This document shows, one piece after another, positions 36,269-45,508 of a stretch of 64,000 bases of DNA. Position 1 is the first letter of the stretch. Each line of letters opens with the position of its first letter. The translations under genes were made by a program, and so were the position numbers. The notes below the pieces were generated by a model that worked only from the letters and a program-made list of their open reading frames with translations, did no database searches and was not told the origin of the DNA. The stretch is from Maribacter cobaltidurans (GTDB taxonomy: Bacteria; Bacteroidota; Bacteroidia; Flavobacteriales; Flavobacteriaceae): positions 3,835,001 to 3,899,000 of the forward strand of contig NZ_CP022957.1 of assembly GCF_002269385.1 (NCBI RefSeq). The letters are read 5' to 3'.

Positions 36269-36571
36269 ATGATAAATAATAATCAAGAGTCCAAATATTA
36301 TAGGGCGAAGGAGCGAGTAGAAAATATAAAGAAGTTCTATACCAGTTTATTATCCTACGCCATCTTTATAGCCTTTTTGGCGGGATTGAATTATTGGATC
36401 GATGAGTGGAATTACCCATGGTTTTTATGGGCGGCATTCGGATGGGGAATTGGTTTAATCTTTCAAGCGGTCAAGGCATACGGTTTCAACCCAATACTTG
36501 GTAAGGACTGGGAAAACAGAAAGCTAAAAGAGCTGATGAAAGAAGAAGAGGAACAAACAAAATGGAAGTGA
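36269..36571 (+). CDS. 2TM-domain membrane protein 2
   Basis: The protein has 100 residues with the same order: YYRAKERVENIKKFYTS helix, two hydrophobic segments joined by a WIDEWNYPW turn, and the tail NPILGKDWENRKLKELM. It starts 49 bases after copy 1. The tail is slightly longer and acidic. The next gene overlaps its stop. Confidence 0.88.
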   Translation: MINNNQESKYYRAKERVENIKKFYTSLLSYAIFIAFLAGLNYWIDEWNYPWFLWAAFGWGIGLIFQAVKAYGFNPILGKDWENRKLKELMKEEEEQTKWK

Positions 36572-36906
36572 TGGAAAAAAATAACGAAAAATTGCAAAGG
36601 GCCAAGGAAAGGCTTAAGGAATTAAAGGGCTTTTATTGGCACTTGGCAGCCTATATAGGAGTTAACAGCTTTATAAGCATTTCTTCTATTATTGGTAGAA
36701 TGAGTAACGGAGCCAATTTTTTGGATGTACTGGATTTTGGAACCTTTGCAGTGTGGATATTTTGGGGAATCGGTTTATTTTTCCATGGGATGAAGGTGTT
36801 TTCCTATAATCCTATTTTTTCAAAGGAATGGGAAAAGCGACAAATTCAGAAATTTATGGAAAAGGATAGGCAGGAAGCTGAAAAATTTGGCAGAAATGGA
36901 AGATAG
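36562..36906 (+). CDS. 2TM-domain membrane protein 3
   Basis: The protein has 114 residues from the ATG at 36562, or 111 from 36571, where TGATG would overlap the previous stop and couple translation. It has the KERLKELKGFYWHLAAY helix, two membrane segments separated by a longer loop (SNGANFLDVLDFGTFA), the WGIGLFFHGMKVF motif and NPIFSKEWEKRQIQKFM tail. It is closer to copy 5 than to copies 1-2. Confidence 0.86.
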   Translation: MEVMEKNNEKLQRAKERLKELKGFYWHLAAYIGVNSFISISSIIGRMSNGANFLDVLDFGTFAVWIFWGIGLFFHGMKVFSYNPIFSKEWEKRQIQKFMEKDRQEAEKFGRNGR

Positions 36907-37261
36907 ACTACACCAATCGGAAAAATTAATAAAAGCTCGCAAACGGGTCAACGATATGAAAAAGTTCTATCGTCATCTAAGAGTCTACATTATAGTAAAT
37001 GTATTGTTACTAGTTGTGAAATTAAATTTATTTAATTGGTTTAAGGATGATTATGACTGGATGCAAGATCCTCAATTTAGCGACTGGATAGGTATAAACC
37101 TTCTAGGAACTCCTGTTTTTTGGGGAATAGGGCTTTTAGGACATGCACTTTATGTTTTTAAGTTCAAATCAAAATCTTGGGACGAACTCAAGCCTAAGTT
37201 CATAAGGGATTGGGAACAAAGACAATTGGATAAATTTCTAAAGGAAGAAAATAAGGATTGA
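36896..37261 (+). CDS. 2TM-domain membrane protein 4
   Basis: The protein has 121 residues from the ATG at 36896; an in-frame TTG at 36887 is less likely. It overlaps copy 3 by 11 bases. It keeps the KARKRVNDMKKFYRHLRVY helix, two hydrophobic segments, WGIGLLGHALYVF and RDWEQRQLDKFLK. The region between the membrane segments is longer and acidic, so it is the most divergent copy. Confidence 0.86.
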   Translation: MEDRLHQSEKLIKARKRVNDMKKFYRHLRVYIIVNVLLLVVKLNLFNWFKDDYDWMQDPQFSDWIGINLLGTPVFWGIGLLGHALYVFKFKSKSWDELKPKFIRDWEQRQLDKFLKEENKD

Positions 37262-37611
37262 TGGAAACAAGGGACATTAACGAAAGAAAAAAGCTAAAAA
37301 GGGCTCAGGAAAGACTAAAGCAATTGAAGGGCTTTTATATTCATCTTACCATTTATTTAGTGGTAAACATCACTCTTTTAATATTGAAATTGATCGGAAA
37401 TGCCTCCTATGGGGAATCCTTTATGGGGCCGGTATGGCACTTTAGTACCTTTAGTACATGGTTTTTCTGGGGAATAGGCTTATTCTTCCATGGTCTGAAA
37501 GTTTTTAACCGAACCACACTTTTTTCTAAAAATTGGGAGGAGCGTCAGATTCAAAAATATCTGGAACAGGAGAAGCGGGATGCGGAAAAATTTGGTAGCC
37601 ATAAAAGGTAA
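37261..37611 (+). CDS. 2TM-domain membrane protein 5
   Basis: The protein has 116 residues. The ATG at 37261 overlaps the stop of copy 4 in TGATG, so translation is coupled. It has KRAQERLKQLKGFYIHLTIY, two hydrophobic segments, WGIGLFFHGLKVFN and NWEERQIQKYLEQ. It is closest to copy 3 in length and loop. It is the last 2TM gene before the LytTR regulator, 77 bases away. Confidence 0.87.
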   Translation: METRDINERKKLKRAQERLKQLKGFYIHLTIYLVVNITLLILKLIGNASYGESFMGPVWHFSTFSTWFFWGIGLFFHGLKVFNRTTLFSKNWEERQIQKYLEQEKRDAEKFGSHKR

Positions 37612-37688
37612 AAATGGACAACCTAAAAAAATATATCAAGGCATATAATAAATTGTATTTTTAACATACCACAAGCATTGAAAAAAGC

Positions 37689-38444
37689 ATGAACGTAATT
37701 ATTATAGAAGACGAAAAACCTGCCGCCAGAAGACTTGGAAGACTTTTATCTGAATTGGATGTGGAAGTATCTACCATGCTTCACTCCGTGGAGGAATCCA
37801 TTATATGGTTCCAGGAAAACCAGCATCCGGACCTTATTTTCTTGGATATTCAGCTTTCGGATGGGCTTTCCTTTGAAATATTTGATGTGGTAGATGTTAA
37901 GAGTGCTATTATTTTTACCACCGCTTATGACGAATATGCCCTTCAGGCTTTTAAACTAAACAGCATAGATTATCTGTTGAAACCTATTGATGATGAGGAA
38001 TTGGAAAGTGCCGTTAAAAAATACCGCACCTTAAAACCCGAGACCAAAAAATTGACCTTGGATTTTGAGGATATAAAAAAGCTATTGGTAAATCCTTTGG
38101 AAAGAGAATACAAAAAAAGATTTACGGCCAAAGTGGGTCAGCATTTGAAAATAATAAACGCAGATGATGTGGAATGTTTTTATAGTGAGAACAAGGGCAC
38201 GTATGCGGCCACATCCGATGGTAGAAATTATTTGCTGGATATAACCTTGGAAAATTTGGAAGGGGAGCTACAACCTGAAACCTTTTTTAGGGTCAGCAGA
38301 AAGTTTTATGTGAACATCAACTATATTAAAGACATCATTTCCTATACCAATTCCCGTTTGCAGATTAAGCTAAATTCATTTTCGGAACAGGAAATCATTG
38401 TGAGTAGGGAACGGGTCAAGGATTTTAAGTTGTGGTTGGAGTAG
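37689..38444 (+). CDS. LytTR-family response regulator, partner of the LytS/2TM kinase
   Basis: The protein has 251 residues. The receiver shows E7-D8, phospho-acceptor D53 in FLDIQLSDG and K98 in LLKPIDD. A linker (110-140) leads to a LytTR DNA-binding domain (about 145-250) with DVECFYSENKGTYAATSDG and FFRVSRKFYVNINYI. It closes the locus that starts with the LytS-like kinase. The two identical LytTR operators at 33241 and 35817 are its probable sites, giving autoregulation of both halves of the locus. Confidence 0.93.
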   Translation: MNVIIIEDEKPAARRLGRLLSELDVEVSTMLHSVEESIIWFQENQHPDLIFLDIQLSDGLSFEIFDVVDVKSAIIFTTAYDEYALQAFKLNSIDYLLKPIDDEELESAVKKYRTLKPETKKLTLDFEDIKKLLVNPLEREYKKRFTAKVGQHLKIINADDVECFYSENKGTYAATSDGRNYLLDITLENLEGELQPETFFRVSRKFYVNINYIKDIISYTNSRLQIKLNSFSEQEIIVSRERVKDFKLWLE

Positions 38445-38502
38445 GTGGTATGGTTTATAGTTAATAGTTAAAAGGAATTGGTTTTTTAACAACAACCAAC
38501 AA

Positions 38503-39696
38503 CTACCCTTCATTTTCCACCCGATTTTCATCAAAGGCAGAGGGCAATAGTTTAGGTATCAATTTGATAAATATCGGAAGTAAAATGGCCCCACCTGGAA
38601 GCAAGAAAATGGCCAGGGAAGGTATACTTTTAAAAATGTCCAGAAGTTGCGATTGCACTTTTTTCTTTTCCTCCTTTGTAAGGTCTTTAATAGTGCTTTT
38701 TGATAAAAGGGATACTAATTCTGCACTTTCCGAGAGTTCCTTATGTAAACGTTTCCGGTTTCGAAGGATAAGCCTGTTCACCAGTTTGGACATGCTATCA
38801 TAAAATTGCACGGCCATATTATGTTCCTGTAGAAACGGTATAGTTTCCTTGTGAGCGGTTATAAAATAGGTGACGTATGACAGGGAATCTTGAACTGTTT
38901 TTTCATCCAATTTCAGGTCCTTACCTATTTCATGGATAAATTCAGACTCAACGGGCTGTAAAGTATGGTCTTCCCATACGGTGAGGCAGGCTAGATCCAA
39001 TAAATATTTGTTTTCCCATTCATCGTCATTGGCCAGTAAATGCTCCCTGTACGAATCATCGAATTTTTGCGTATCACTGCTTATAAAAGTCAATGAAGAG
39101 GCTAATAACTGGGCCAACTTCTCATCCTTTCTATTCTTTTCCTTTGAGTTTAACGCATGATAGGTAATGTTAATGGAAAGATATTCAAGCTTTTGAGCGT
39201 GCTTTTTTATTCCTTTTGCCTTCAACAAATATTTTCTGAACAAGAGTACATCAATGTACAACAGCGAATTGGTAATAAAACTATTGAAGGTCTTGCTTAT
39301 GATATTATCCTCTAGATAAACGCGTGATTCCAGAATTTTTTCAAGCTTTGTGGAAGTTTTGTTACCCGAAAAAAGTTTTCCCAAGAAGGAGACTTTATTG
39401 ACCTCCAAGGTTTCATAGAACAAGAATATTTTTTCAAGGAACAGGTTAAAATCGGTTTGGCCCGTTTCAATCCTAAAAGTAAAGTATAGCGCTGTTACCA
39501 AATTTACTTTCGCCTTTTCATCTTCGGAGAACTCGTGTTCTGGCAATATGAAATTTGGGTAACCTGTATTTATACCATAAACAAAGCCAACTTTCTTTAG
39601 GGTTTCATATAAATCACCAAAAGTAGTGTACGCGGAAACATGGTTCTTTACAAGGGACCCAAACTTATCTATCCAACCGCTGGCTGACGGATTCAT
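38503..39696 (-). CDS. LETM1-related protein (biofilm-associated family)
   Basis: The protein has 397 residues with no signal peptide. Most of it is alpha-helical. The C-terminal part (SIPSLAIFLLPGGAILLPIF, then LIPKLLPSAFDENR) resembles the membrane-proximal segment of LETM1 proteins, which in mitochondria affect cation exchange. A bacterial family of this kind is annotated as LETM1-related biofilm-associated protein. The exact role is unknown. It is a single gene, divergent from the DUF4331 operon. Confidence 0.82.
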   Translation of the reverse strand: MNPSASGWIDKFGSLVKNHVSAYTTFGDLYETLKKVGFVYGINTGYPNFILPEHEFSEDEKAKVNLVTALYFTFRIETGQTDFNLFLEKIFLFYETLEVNKVSFLGKLFSGNKTSTKLEKILESRVYLEDNIISKTFNSFITNSLLYIDVLLFRKYLLKAKGIKKHAQKLEYLSINITYHALNSKEKNRKDEKLAQLLASSLTFISSDTQKFDDSYREHLLANDDEWENKYLLDLACLTVWEDHTLQPVESEFIHEIGKDLKLDEKTVQDSLSYVTYFITAHKETIPFLQEHNMAVQFYDSMSKLVNRLILRNRKRLHKELSESAELVSLLSKSTIKDLTKEEKKKVQSQLLDIFKSIPSLAIFLLPGGAILLPIFIKLIPKLLPSAFDENRVENEG

Positions 39697-39878
39697 TTCC
39701 TGTTTTTTTGAAGTCGCAAAGTTAGCTAAATGCTTCTTGCCTTTAGTTTACAAAATTGTTATAAGTATTTCTTTTTGGATTGGATTGTGGGATAATAAAA
39801 TATTGTATCGCCTTAAAATTTTACTACGGTTAAGACCAGGAGGCGGGACACCCCCTTCAATATAATTAACAATATTTT

Positions 39879-39902
39879 AACATTTAATATAAAACCCTCG
39901 TA
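39879..39902 (+). promoter_or_regulatory. Probable ECF sigma promoter (AAC-N17-CGTA) of the DUF4331 operon
   Basis: AAC at 39879-39881 and CGTA at 39899-39902 are separated by 17 bases, a usual spacing for ECF promoters. The same pair and spacing occur upstream of the glycosyltransferase gene and on the minus strand upstream of the DUF547 gene. CGTAGGT is repeated at 39912-39918. The start codon is at 39950. Confidence 0.5.
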
Positions 39903-39949
39903 GGTCCACTGCGTAGGTAAGGGTGATTCTAATCTAAAAATTAATAATA

Positions 39950-40660
39950 ATGAAAAAAACGAAATTAGTTATTGGGCTTGGGGCATTGGCCCTGACAGCC
40001 ATAGTATTGGTTGCCGCAGATCACATCGATGCACCGGATTCCATGGGAACCACTGCCGATATTGCCGACTTTTATGCTTTTGAGCCTACTGAGGGTTCAG
40101 ACAACACTGTGTTTGCTGTAGACATTCAATCCAATGTATTGCCAGATTTGGCATACGGCACATTTGATGAGAATGTATTGACCGAAATCAATATCGATAC
40201 GGATGGAGATTTGGTAGAGGATTTGGTAATCCAGGCCATTCCAAGAGATGGAAAAATGTACTTCTTTGGGCCGGTTGCTCCAACCACTACAGGAATAAGT
40301 GGTCAAGTGATGGTAGATAGTCCCTTAGGTTCCGTAGATATTTCTTCGGATACCGCCATTGTGGAAACCACCGATGATGGGGTTTCCCTATTTGCTGGAC
40401 CAAGGCAGGATGCCTTCTTCTTTGACTTTTTTCAATTCAATGCGGTAATTGGGGGAATGGCACCAGATGGATTTAAACCTGCGGGTGATCCCAATTCAAC
40501 TGACGACGATGATACTACAGCTGTGGATACTTTTGATGATGCCAACACTATGTCTATCGTCGTAGAAATTCCAAATAGTATGTTGGGAGAGACAACTGCG
40601 ACAAATGTTTTGGGATTAAATGTGTATAAGACCTGGGTCACCACCAATGCCAAACAATAA
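39950..40660 (+). CDS. DUF4331-type exported protein
   Basis: The protein has 236 residues with a short signal segment (MKKTKLVIGLGALALTAIVLVAA). The mature part begins DHIDAPDSMGTTADIADFYAFEP, the standard opening of DUF4331 proteins, and ends with NVLGLNVYKTWVTT. Function is unknown; the family is often next to ECF sigma or TPR genes. It is the first gene of a three-gene operon behind a probable ECF promoter. Confidence 0.88.
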   Translation: MKKTKLVIGLGALALTAIVLVAADHIDAPDSMGTTADIADFYAFEPTEGSDNTVFAVDIQSNVLPDLAYGTFDENVLTEINIDTDGDLVEDLVIQAIPRDGKMYFFGPVAPTTTGISGQVMVDSPLGSVDISSDTAIVETTDDGVSLFAGPRQDAFFFDFFQFNAVIGGMAPDGFKPAGDPNSTDDDDTTAVDTFDDANTMSIVVEIPNSMLGETTATNVLGLNVYKTWVTTNAKQ

Positions 40661-40685
40661 TAATCAAACTGTAAAAAATAAAAAG

Positions 40686-41480
40686 ATGAAACTAAATAAT
40701 ATAAAAATTTTGTTCTTAGCCGTAGGCTCACTGGCCATGCTGGCTTCTTGTAATAATGATGACGACTATACACCACCTATGGCAATGGCCACCTGTAACG
40801 ATGGCATGATGAACGGTGATGAAACCGGTGTGGATTGCGGTGGGTCCTGTACCCCTTGCGAAGATGGAATGGAGCCCATGATGCCTGATTTCTCTGGAAC
40901 ATACACCCAAATAGATTTTATGGGTAGACCGGGAATCAATACGGTACTAAGTGCTGACGACGAGACCAAAAATGCCCATAACATGGCTATCCCTTCCGAG
41001 ATGGGAGCAATGTTCCAAGCAGGTTTTGAAGCACGTTTGGAAGCTTATCACGATGTGTATGCCAACATATTGGGCGCAGATCCTGCGGCCGTAAATTTTG
41101 AACCAAATATTCTGGGCGATATTTTGAACGGACCGGAAGATGATGGGTTTACCAACAATCCGGTATCAGCAACGGTACTTACTACCGTATTGGCCAATGA
41201 TGTTCTAGAGGTAGCTCCGGATTTACCAACAACCTATTTTAACCCTGGTATGGGTGCCCCTAATTATGAAGGTGCTATAGGACTCACTGGAAGAACCCCA
41301 CAAGACGATGTCATAGATATTTCCCTAATATTATTATTTGGAGGTGGTGATGGAGCACGTTTCAGCGGTCAGGATACGGATATGGACGGAATGCAAGATT
41401 TACCAAGATTAACATCAGATGGTGTTGGGCTTACTGCCGATATTTCAACAACATTCCCTTATTTGGGAGCTCCTGAATAA
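40686..41480 (+). CDS. DUF4331-related lipoprotein
   Basis: The protein has 264 residues from the ATG at 40686, which gives a proper lipoprotein signal (AMLASC, Cys at about 22). An upstream start at 40620 would lie in the previous gene. A cysteine-rich linker (CNDGMMNGDETGVDCGGSC) follows. The rest resembles a DUF4331 partner domain: MGRPGINTVL, DILNGPEDDGFTNNP and a closing FPYLGAPE. It lies 25 bases after the first DUF4331 gene. The pair probably forms one complex in the cell envelope (inference). Confidence 0.85.
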   Translation: MKLNNIKILFLAVGSLAMLASCNNDDDYTPPMAMATCNDGMMNGDETGVDCGGSCTPCEDGMEPMMPDFSGTYTQIDFMGRPGINTVLSADDETKNAHNMAIPSEMGAMFQAGFEARLEAYHDVYANILGADPAAVNFEPNILGDILNGPEDDGFTNNPVSATVLTTVLANDVLEVAPDLPTTYFNPGMGAPNYEGAIGLTGRTPQDDVIDISLILLFGGGDGARFSGQDTDMDGMQDLPRLTSDGVGLTADISTTFPYLGAPE

Positions 41481-41500
41481 AGACTATGAAAAAGAGGAGC

Positions 41501-41533
41501 AAGGGGGAGCTTTAAATCTCCCCCTTATTTTAA
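41501..41533. terminator. Intrinsic terminator after the DUF4331 pair
   Basis: AAGGGGGAG at 41501-41509 pairs perfectly with CTCCCCCTT at 41518-41526, followed by ATTTT. It lies 20 bases after the second DUF4331 gene and before the TPR gene, so it probably attenuates read-through into that gene. Confidence 0.82.
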
Positions 41534-41567
41534 ATGCCTAAAAACAACAATCCAAAAGAAACCGACA

Positions 41568-42845
41568 ATGAAATTTTACATCTATTTTTTAGCCCTGTTA
41601 CTTACGTTTTCCTGTAGTGAAAAGGCACATGAAACTGTAGCAAGCGAAGCGGACTACAATCCGTATTTAAAGACTGAACCTACTAAGACCACATCCAAAT
41701 ATTATGAATTATGGAATGCCAAAATAAGGCCGGATAGTATGCAGCTTACCAGTTTTGGTATTGTAGGCGGAGAGTACAATAGATATTTTAAGGAAACCGG
41801 GGATATTTCCTATTTAAAAAAGGCGGAGCAAAGTCTCACAAGGGCCGTTGAAATCGCATCTATAGGTAGGGCCGGTTATAGAAGGTCCTTGGCTAGAAAC
41901 TATATTTCCCAGCATAGGTTTAAGGAGGCATTGGTCATGGCCAAGGAAGCTAGAAAGTTGGGTGCTGATCCAAAGGAAAGTCAGTTCCTGCTTTTTGATG
42001 TGCACATGGAATTGGGAAATTACGGGTTAGCGGAAAAATATCTGGACAGTACTAAAAACATGAAGGATTTTGGCTACCTGATCAGACTGGCCAAATGGAA
42101 CGATTATAAAGGCGACTTGGATGCGACCATCACCTTTATGGAAAAGGCTAAATCCATTGCCTTGGAGTCCAAGAATAAATCCTTGATGTTATGGAGTTTG
42201 ACCAATTTGGCCGACTATTACGGGCATGCAGGAAGATTGAAGGATTCGTACGAACATTATTTAAAGGCATTGGAAATCGATTCCAATAATGCCTATGCCA
42301 AAAAAGGTATAGCATGGATCGTTTTTTCAAATGATAAAAATCCGGAGGAAGCCCTAAGAATCCTTGATTCGGTCACCATGACCTATAATGCCCCTGATTA
42401 TTATTTGCTGAAGGCAGAAATAGCGGATTATATGGGAAACAACCTTATCCGGCTAAAAAATCTAGACGAATATTTCCAAAGAGTGGACAACCCGTCCTAT
42501 GGAGGTATGTATAATGTTTACAATCTAGGCCTGTACATTGATGAGACCAAACAATATGAAAAGGCTTTGGAATTGGCAAAACAGGAAGTTCAGAATAGAC
42601 CTACCCCGGAATCCTATAGTTGGTTAGCATATACTTACTTAAAAGCAGGTGATAAGGACAGGGCCAAGGAATTGATGGATATTTATGTGGTGGACAAAAC
42701 CTATGAGCCCGCTTTGTTGTACCAGGTTGCGGAGGTATATAAGGCCCATAATGATGTTAAGAAGGTTAAGGAATTAAAAAATGAACTTATTGGAGCGGCT
42801 TATGAATTAGGTCCCCTTATGGAAAAACAAATTCAGGACTTATAA
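41568..42845 (+). CDS. TPR lipoprotein
   Basis: The protein has 425 residues. LLTFSC gives a lipobox at about Cys16. The remainder is a chain of TPR hairpins from about 60 to 420, including AEQSLTRAVEIASIGRAGYRR and DSYEHYLKALEIDSNNAYAKKGIAW. It sits behind a terminator after the DUF4331 pair. Its position suggests that it scaffolds or assists those envelope proteins. Confidence 0.87.
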   Translation: MKFYIYFLALLLTFSCSEKAHETVASEADYNPYLKTEPTKTTSKYYELWNAKIRPDSMQLTSFGIVGGEYNRYFKETGDISYLKKAEQSLTRAVEIASIGRAGYRRSLARNYISQHRFKEALVMAKEARKLGADPKESQFLLFDVHMELGNYGLAEKYLDSTKNMKDFGYLIRLAKWNDYKGDLDATITFMEKAKSIALESKNKSLMLWSLTNLADYYGHAGRLKDSYEHYLKALEIDSNNAYAKKGIAWIVFSNDKNPEEALRILDSVTMTYNAPDYYLLKAEIADYMGNNLIRLKNLDEYFQRVDNPSYGGMYNVYNLGLYIDETKQYEKALELAKQEVQNRPTPESYSWLAYTYLKAGDKDRAKELMDIYVVDKTYEPALLYQVAEVYKAHNDVKKVKELKNELIGAAYELGPLMEKQIQDL

Positions 42846-42898
42846 TTGGTAAACACAGTTTTCATTTCTGGTTTGTTTTAGGTTGGATTGTTTTGTTG

Positions 42899-42933
42899 AA
42901 ATCGCCATGGCTTAATGTCATGGCGATTTTTTT
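42899..42933. terminator. Intrinsic terminator after the TPR gene
   Basis: AAATCGCCATG at 42899-42909 pairs with CATGGCGATTT at 42919-42929, followed by a T-run. It closes the DUF4331/TPR operon. Confidence 0.85.
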
Positions 42934-43090
42934 GGATGCATTTCATCGAAAAGTTAACGAATTTTAACAATTGGTAGGATGAAATACATATATTTATCGG
43001 TGAAATACATTCATGTTCTATTTTATAAGCCCCAAAACTTTGAAATAGTATACGAATTTAACCGAACCAAACTTTTAAAATTCACGTGTT

Positions 43091-43195
43091 ATGGAATACC
43101 TACTCTTTGCTTTGTGGATTGCACTCATGGCCATTATGCTCGGAAAAACAATTGTGGCCCATCGCTCACTCAAAAAAATGTTGGATAGGAAATAA
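43091..43195 (+). CDS. Possible 34-residue single-helix membrane peptide
   Basis: ATG at 43091 opens 34 codons ending in TAA at 43193-43195. The product has one hydrophobic helix (YLLFALWIALMAIMLGK) and a basic tail (HRSLKKMLDRK), the form of many small bacterial membrane proteins. It ends three bases before the convergent RND transporter gene. A longer frame at 42979-43188 overlaps it but has no protein-like features. Coding status is not proven. Confidence 0.42.
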   Translation: MEYLLFALWIALMAIMLGKTIVAHRSLKKMLDRK

Positions 43196-43197
43196 AA

Positions 43198-45447
43198 CTA
43201 CGCTTCCTTAATCAATTTTCGTATTAGTACTGGTAATAGGAGTAGATCCAATACCAAGGCCGTCACTAAAGTTACACTGATAATCAAACCTATGGTGATG
43301 CTGGGCTGATGAATGGAAAACAGCATGACCATAAATCCAAAAAACAGGATGATTGTGGTAATAACAAGGGCTCTACCCGTATGGGCGAAAGTTTTTTCCA
43401 ATGCTTCCTCTTGAGTAAGCCCCTGGCTTATCCCTAACTTGTATTTACCTAAAAAATGTATGGTATCGTCCACCGCTATGCCAAAAACTATGGCGAATAC
43501 TACCGATAAGGAGGCTTCCAAGGGTATGTTCAAAAAGCTTAGAACGCCCCCCGCAAAAAGAATGGGAAGTATATTGGGGATGATCGAAATAACGAACATC
43601 TTAAAGTTTCTAAAGACAAATACCATTAATAGCCCAATAAGAAGAAGCCCATAGAATAGTCCCTTTAATAGACTTCCCCGTATATACTCGGAATTTTTAT
43701 CCAGCAACATACTTTTTCCGGTGACCCTTACTTTTATCATGTTGGTATCCAACTTTGTTTGTGCAAAATTTTCTATGTTTTGGTATACCAACTTCAAGTT
43801 GTCCGTACCTATATCCTGCAACCTTCCGTTTATACGTGCCATACTACCATCACTGTTAACGAAACGTTCCAGCTCCTTTCTTCCCAATCTACGGACATCC
43901 TTTTTGTACTTCTCAAAAACCGATGCGCTCTTGGGCATAGTCAGAAAATCAGACTTATTTACATTGTTCGCCTTGTGGAGAATTTTAAATGGTAAATTTG
44001 AGGATTGCAGGTTTCCTATCGAAGGTATCGTTTGGAGATAATCCATCAATTTTTCAATTTCCACAGCCACCCCGTAATCCAGCACTGAGAAATCGTTTTG
44101 GGCCATTACCGCTATTTCCAAAGGCCTAAACCCGGAATAGTTTTGTTGAAAAAATTCAAAATCCGAAGCGATTTCACTCTTATTGGGCAATGTTCTTTTA
44201 AACTCATAATTCGTGCTTACCAAACTGATGCCCCAGAAACACAAACCTGAAAAAATCAAGGTGCCCAACAATATGGCCCTGGGATGAATTTTGGTAAAGT
44301 GATTAATGACCAATAAATAATTCACCCATTTTTTGGAAACACTTTTTCTGCCCAATAATGCTTTCTCCGGGAGACTAATCAATAGAGAACCCGTAAAGAA
44401 AATTACGGTGATATAGGCCACAATGACCCCAATGGCCGCATTGATACCAAAATCCTGAATACTCAGGAGTCGGGAGGATAAAAGGGTGATAAATCCTATC
44501 GCGGTAGTTACCGAAGTGAGCAAGGTGGTGAGCCCTACTTCGCTCAACGATGATTTTATGGCCGTATACCTTTCCGCTCCGGACTGAATTTTGCGTATAA
44601 AACTATCCGTAATATGGATAACATCAGAAGTACCCACAATAAGCATCAGGACGGGATAGAAAGCCGCCATGGCATTGAGCTCCTTGCCCCAAAGTGCCAA
44701 TATACCCATAAAAATCACCAAGGAGAGACTTATAGAGGCCATGGAAATCAATACCAAGGGTAAACTTCTGTAGACCAGTAGGAGAATGATCAACACTAAA
44801 ATAGCTGCTATGACGCTGGTTTTGAGTACCTCACTTTTTTGCATCTCAACAATGGCTTCCAAAAAAAAGGCCCTGCCCAAAATATGGTATTCTTCTAATT
44901 CATATGTTTTTAAGGAAGTCCTTATTTGAGACAACAGAAGTTCACTCTGTTCATAGTTTAGGTCATCCAAGGTTCTTAGTGCAACTACCATGGAGGTACC
45001 CTTTTCATCGACCAAGGAGTTTATGAAAAGTCCGTCCTCCTTTATTTTTTCCCAATCCTTAGCATAGGCCAAACTATCTTCTATATGGATGATGGGTAGG
45101 GTAGTATAGCCAAAGGAGGTTTTAAGTGGGTAGGATAACGACGTTAACGAAGCACTTTCCGTAACGTAATCAAAATCCTTGCTGGCTTCTGAAAACGCTC
45201 TGAATCTTTTCAAAAACCCAGGTTCAAAAACAGTTGGGTCCTGCTCTATGGCGATCAAAAGGAAATTATCATCGGTACCAAATTCCTCAACAAATCCTTT
45301 GTAGAATTCAAGGTCCTGATCCTTCTCGGGAAAAAACTGACTGAAGTCAAATGAAAATTTAAGATTTGGGAGTAAGGTGGCTGCAAAAATCCCTAGTCCC
45401 ACAAATAAAATGATACAAAATTTTTTTATCAGGGATAAGTGGTTCAT
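43198..45447 (-). CDS. RND/MMPL-family inner-membrane transporter
   Basis: The protein has 749 residues in two homologous halves. Each half has one N-terminal helix, a large periplasmic loop and a group of five helices. GTSDVIHITDSF in the first half and FGIAVDDTIHFLGKYK in the second are MMPL/HpnN-type helix-4 motifs with the proton-relay acid. Such proteins export lipids, hopanoids or hydrophobic compounds. It lies 61 bases downstream of the DUF547 gene on the same strand and is probably in its operon, behind the minus-strand ECF-type promoter. Confidence 0.9.
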   Translation of the reverse strand: MNHLSLIKKFCIILFVGLGIFAATLLPNLKFSFDFSQFFPEKDQDLEFYKGFVEEFGTDDNFLLIAIEQDPTVFEPGFLKRFRAFSEASKDFDYVTESASLTSLSYPLKTSFGYTTLPIIHIEDSLAYAKDWEKIKEDGLFINSLVDEKGTSMVVALRTLDDLNYEQSELLLSQIRTSLKTYELEEYHILGRAFFLEAIVEMQKSEVLKTSVIAAILVLIILLLVYRSLPLVLISMASISLSLVIFMGILALWGKELNAMAAFYPVLMLIVGTSDVIHITDSFIRKIQSGAERYTAIKSSLSEVGLTTLLTSVTTAIGFITLLSSRLLSIQDFGINAAIGVIVAYITVIFFTGSLLISLPEKALLGRKSVSKKWVNYLLVINHFTKIHPRAILLGTLIFSGLCFWGISLVSTNYEFKRTLPNKSEIASDFEFFQQNYSGFRPLEIAVMAQNDFSVLDYGVAVEIEKLMDYLQTIPSIGNLQSSNLPFKILHKANNVNKSDFLTMPKSASVFEKYKKDVRRLGRKELERFVNSDGSMARINGRLQDIGTDNLKLVYQNIENFAQTKLDTNMIKVRVTGKSMLLDKNSEYIRGSLLKGLFYGLLLIGLLMVFVFRNFKMFVISIIPNILPILFAGGVLSFLNIPLEASLSVVFAIVFGIAVDDTIHFLGKYKLGISQGLTQEEALEKTFAHTGRALVITTIILFFGFMVMLFSIHQPSITIGLIISVTLVTALVLDLLLLPVLIRKLIKEA

Positions 45448-45508
45448 AAAGTGAATCTACTGCATGGGAAGAACAATGACAACCAGTTTGTTCTTATTTT
45501 GTCTAAAA

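Noticed and set aside
37614..37664. 16-codon frame after 2TM copy 5
   Set aside because: Too short to judge, no hydrophobic segment, and likely chance in the gap before the LytTR gene.
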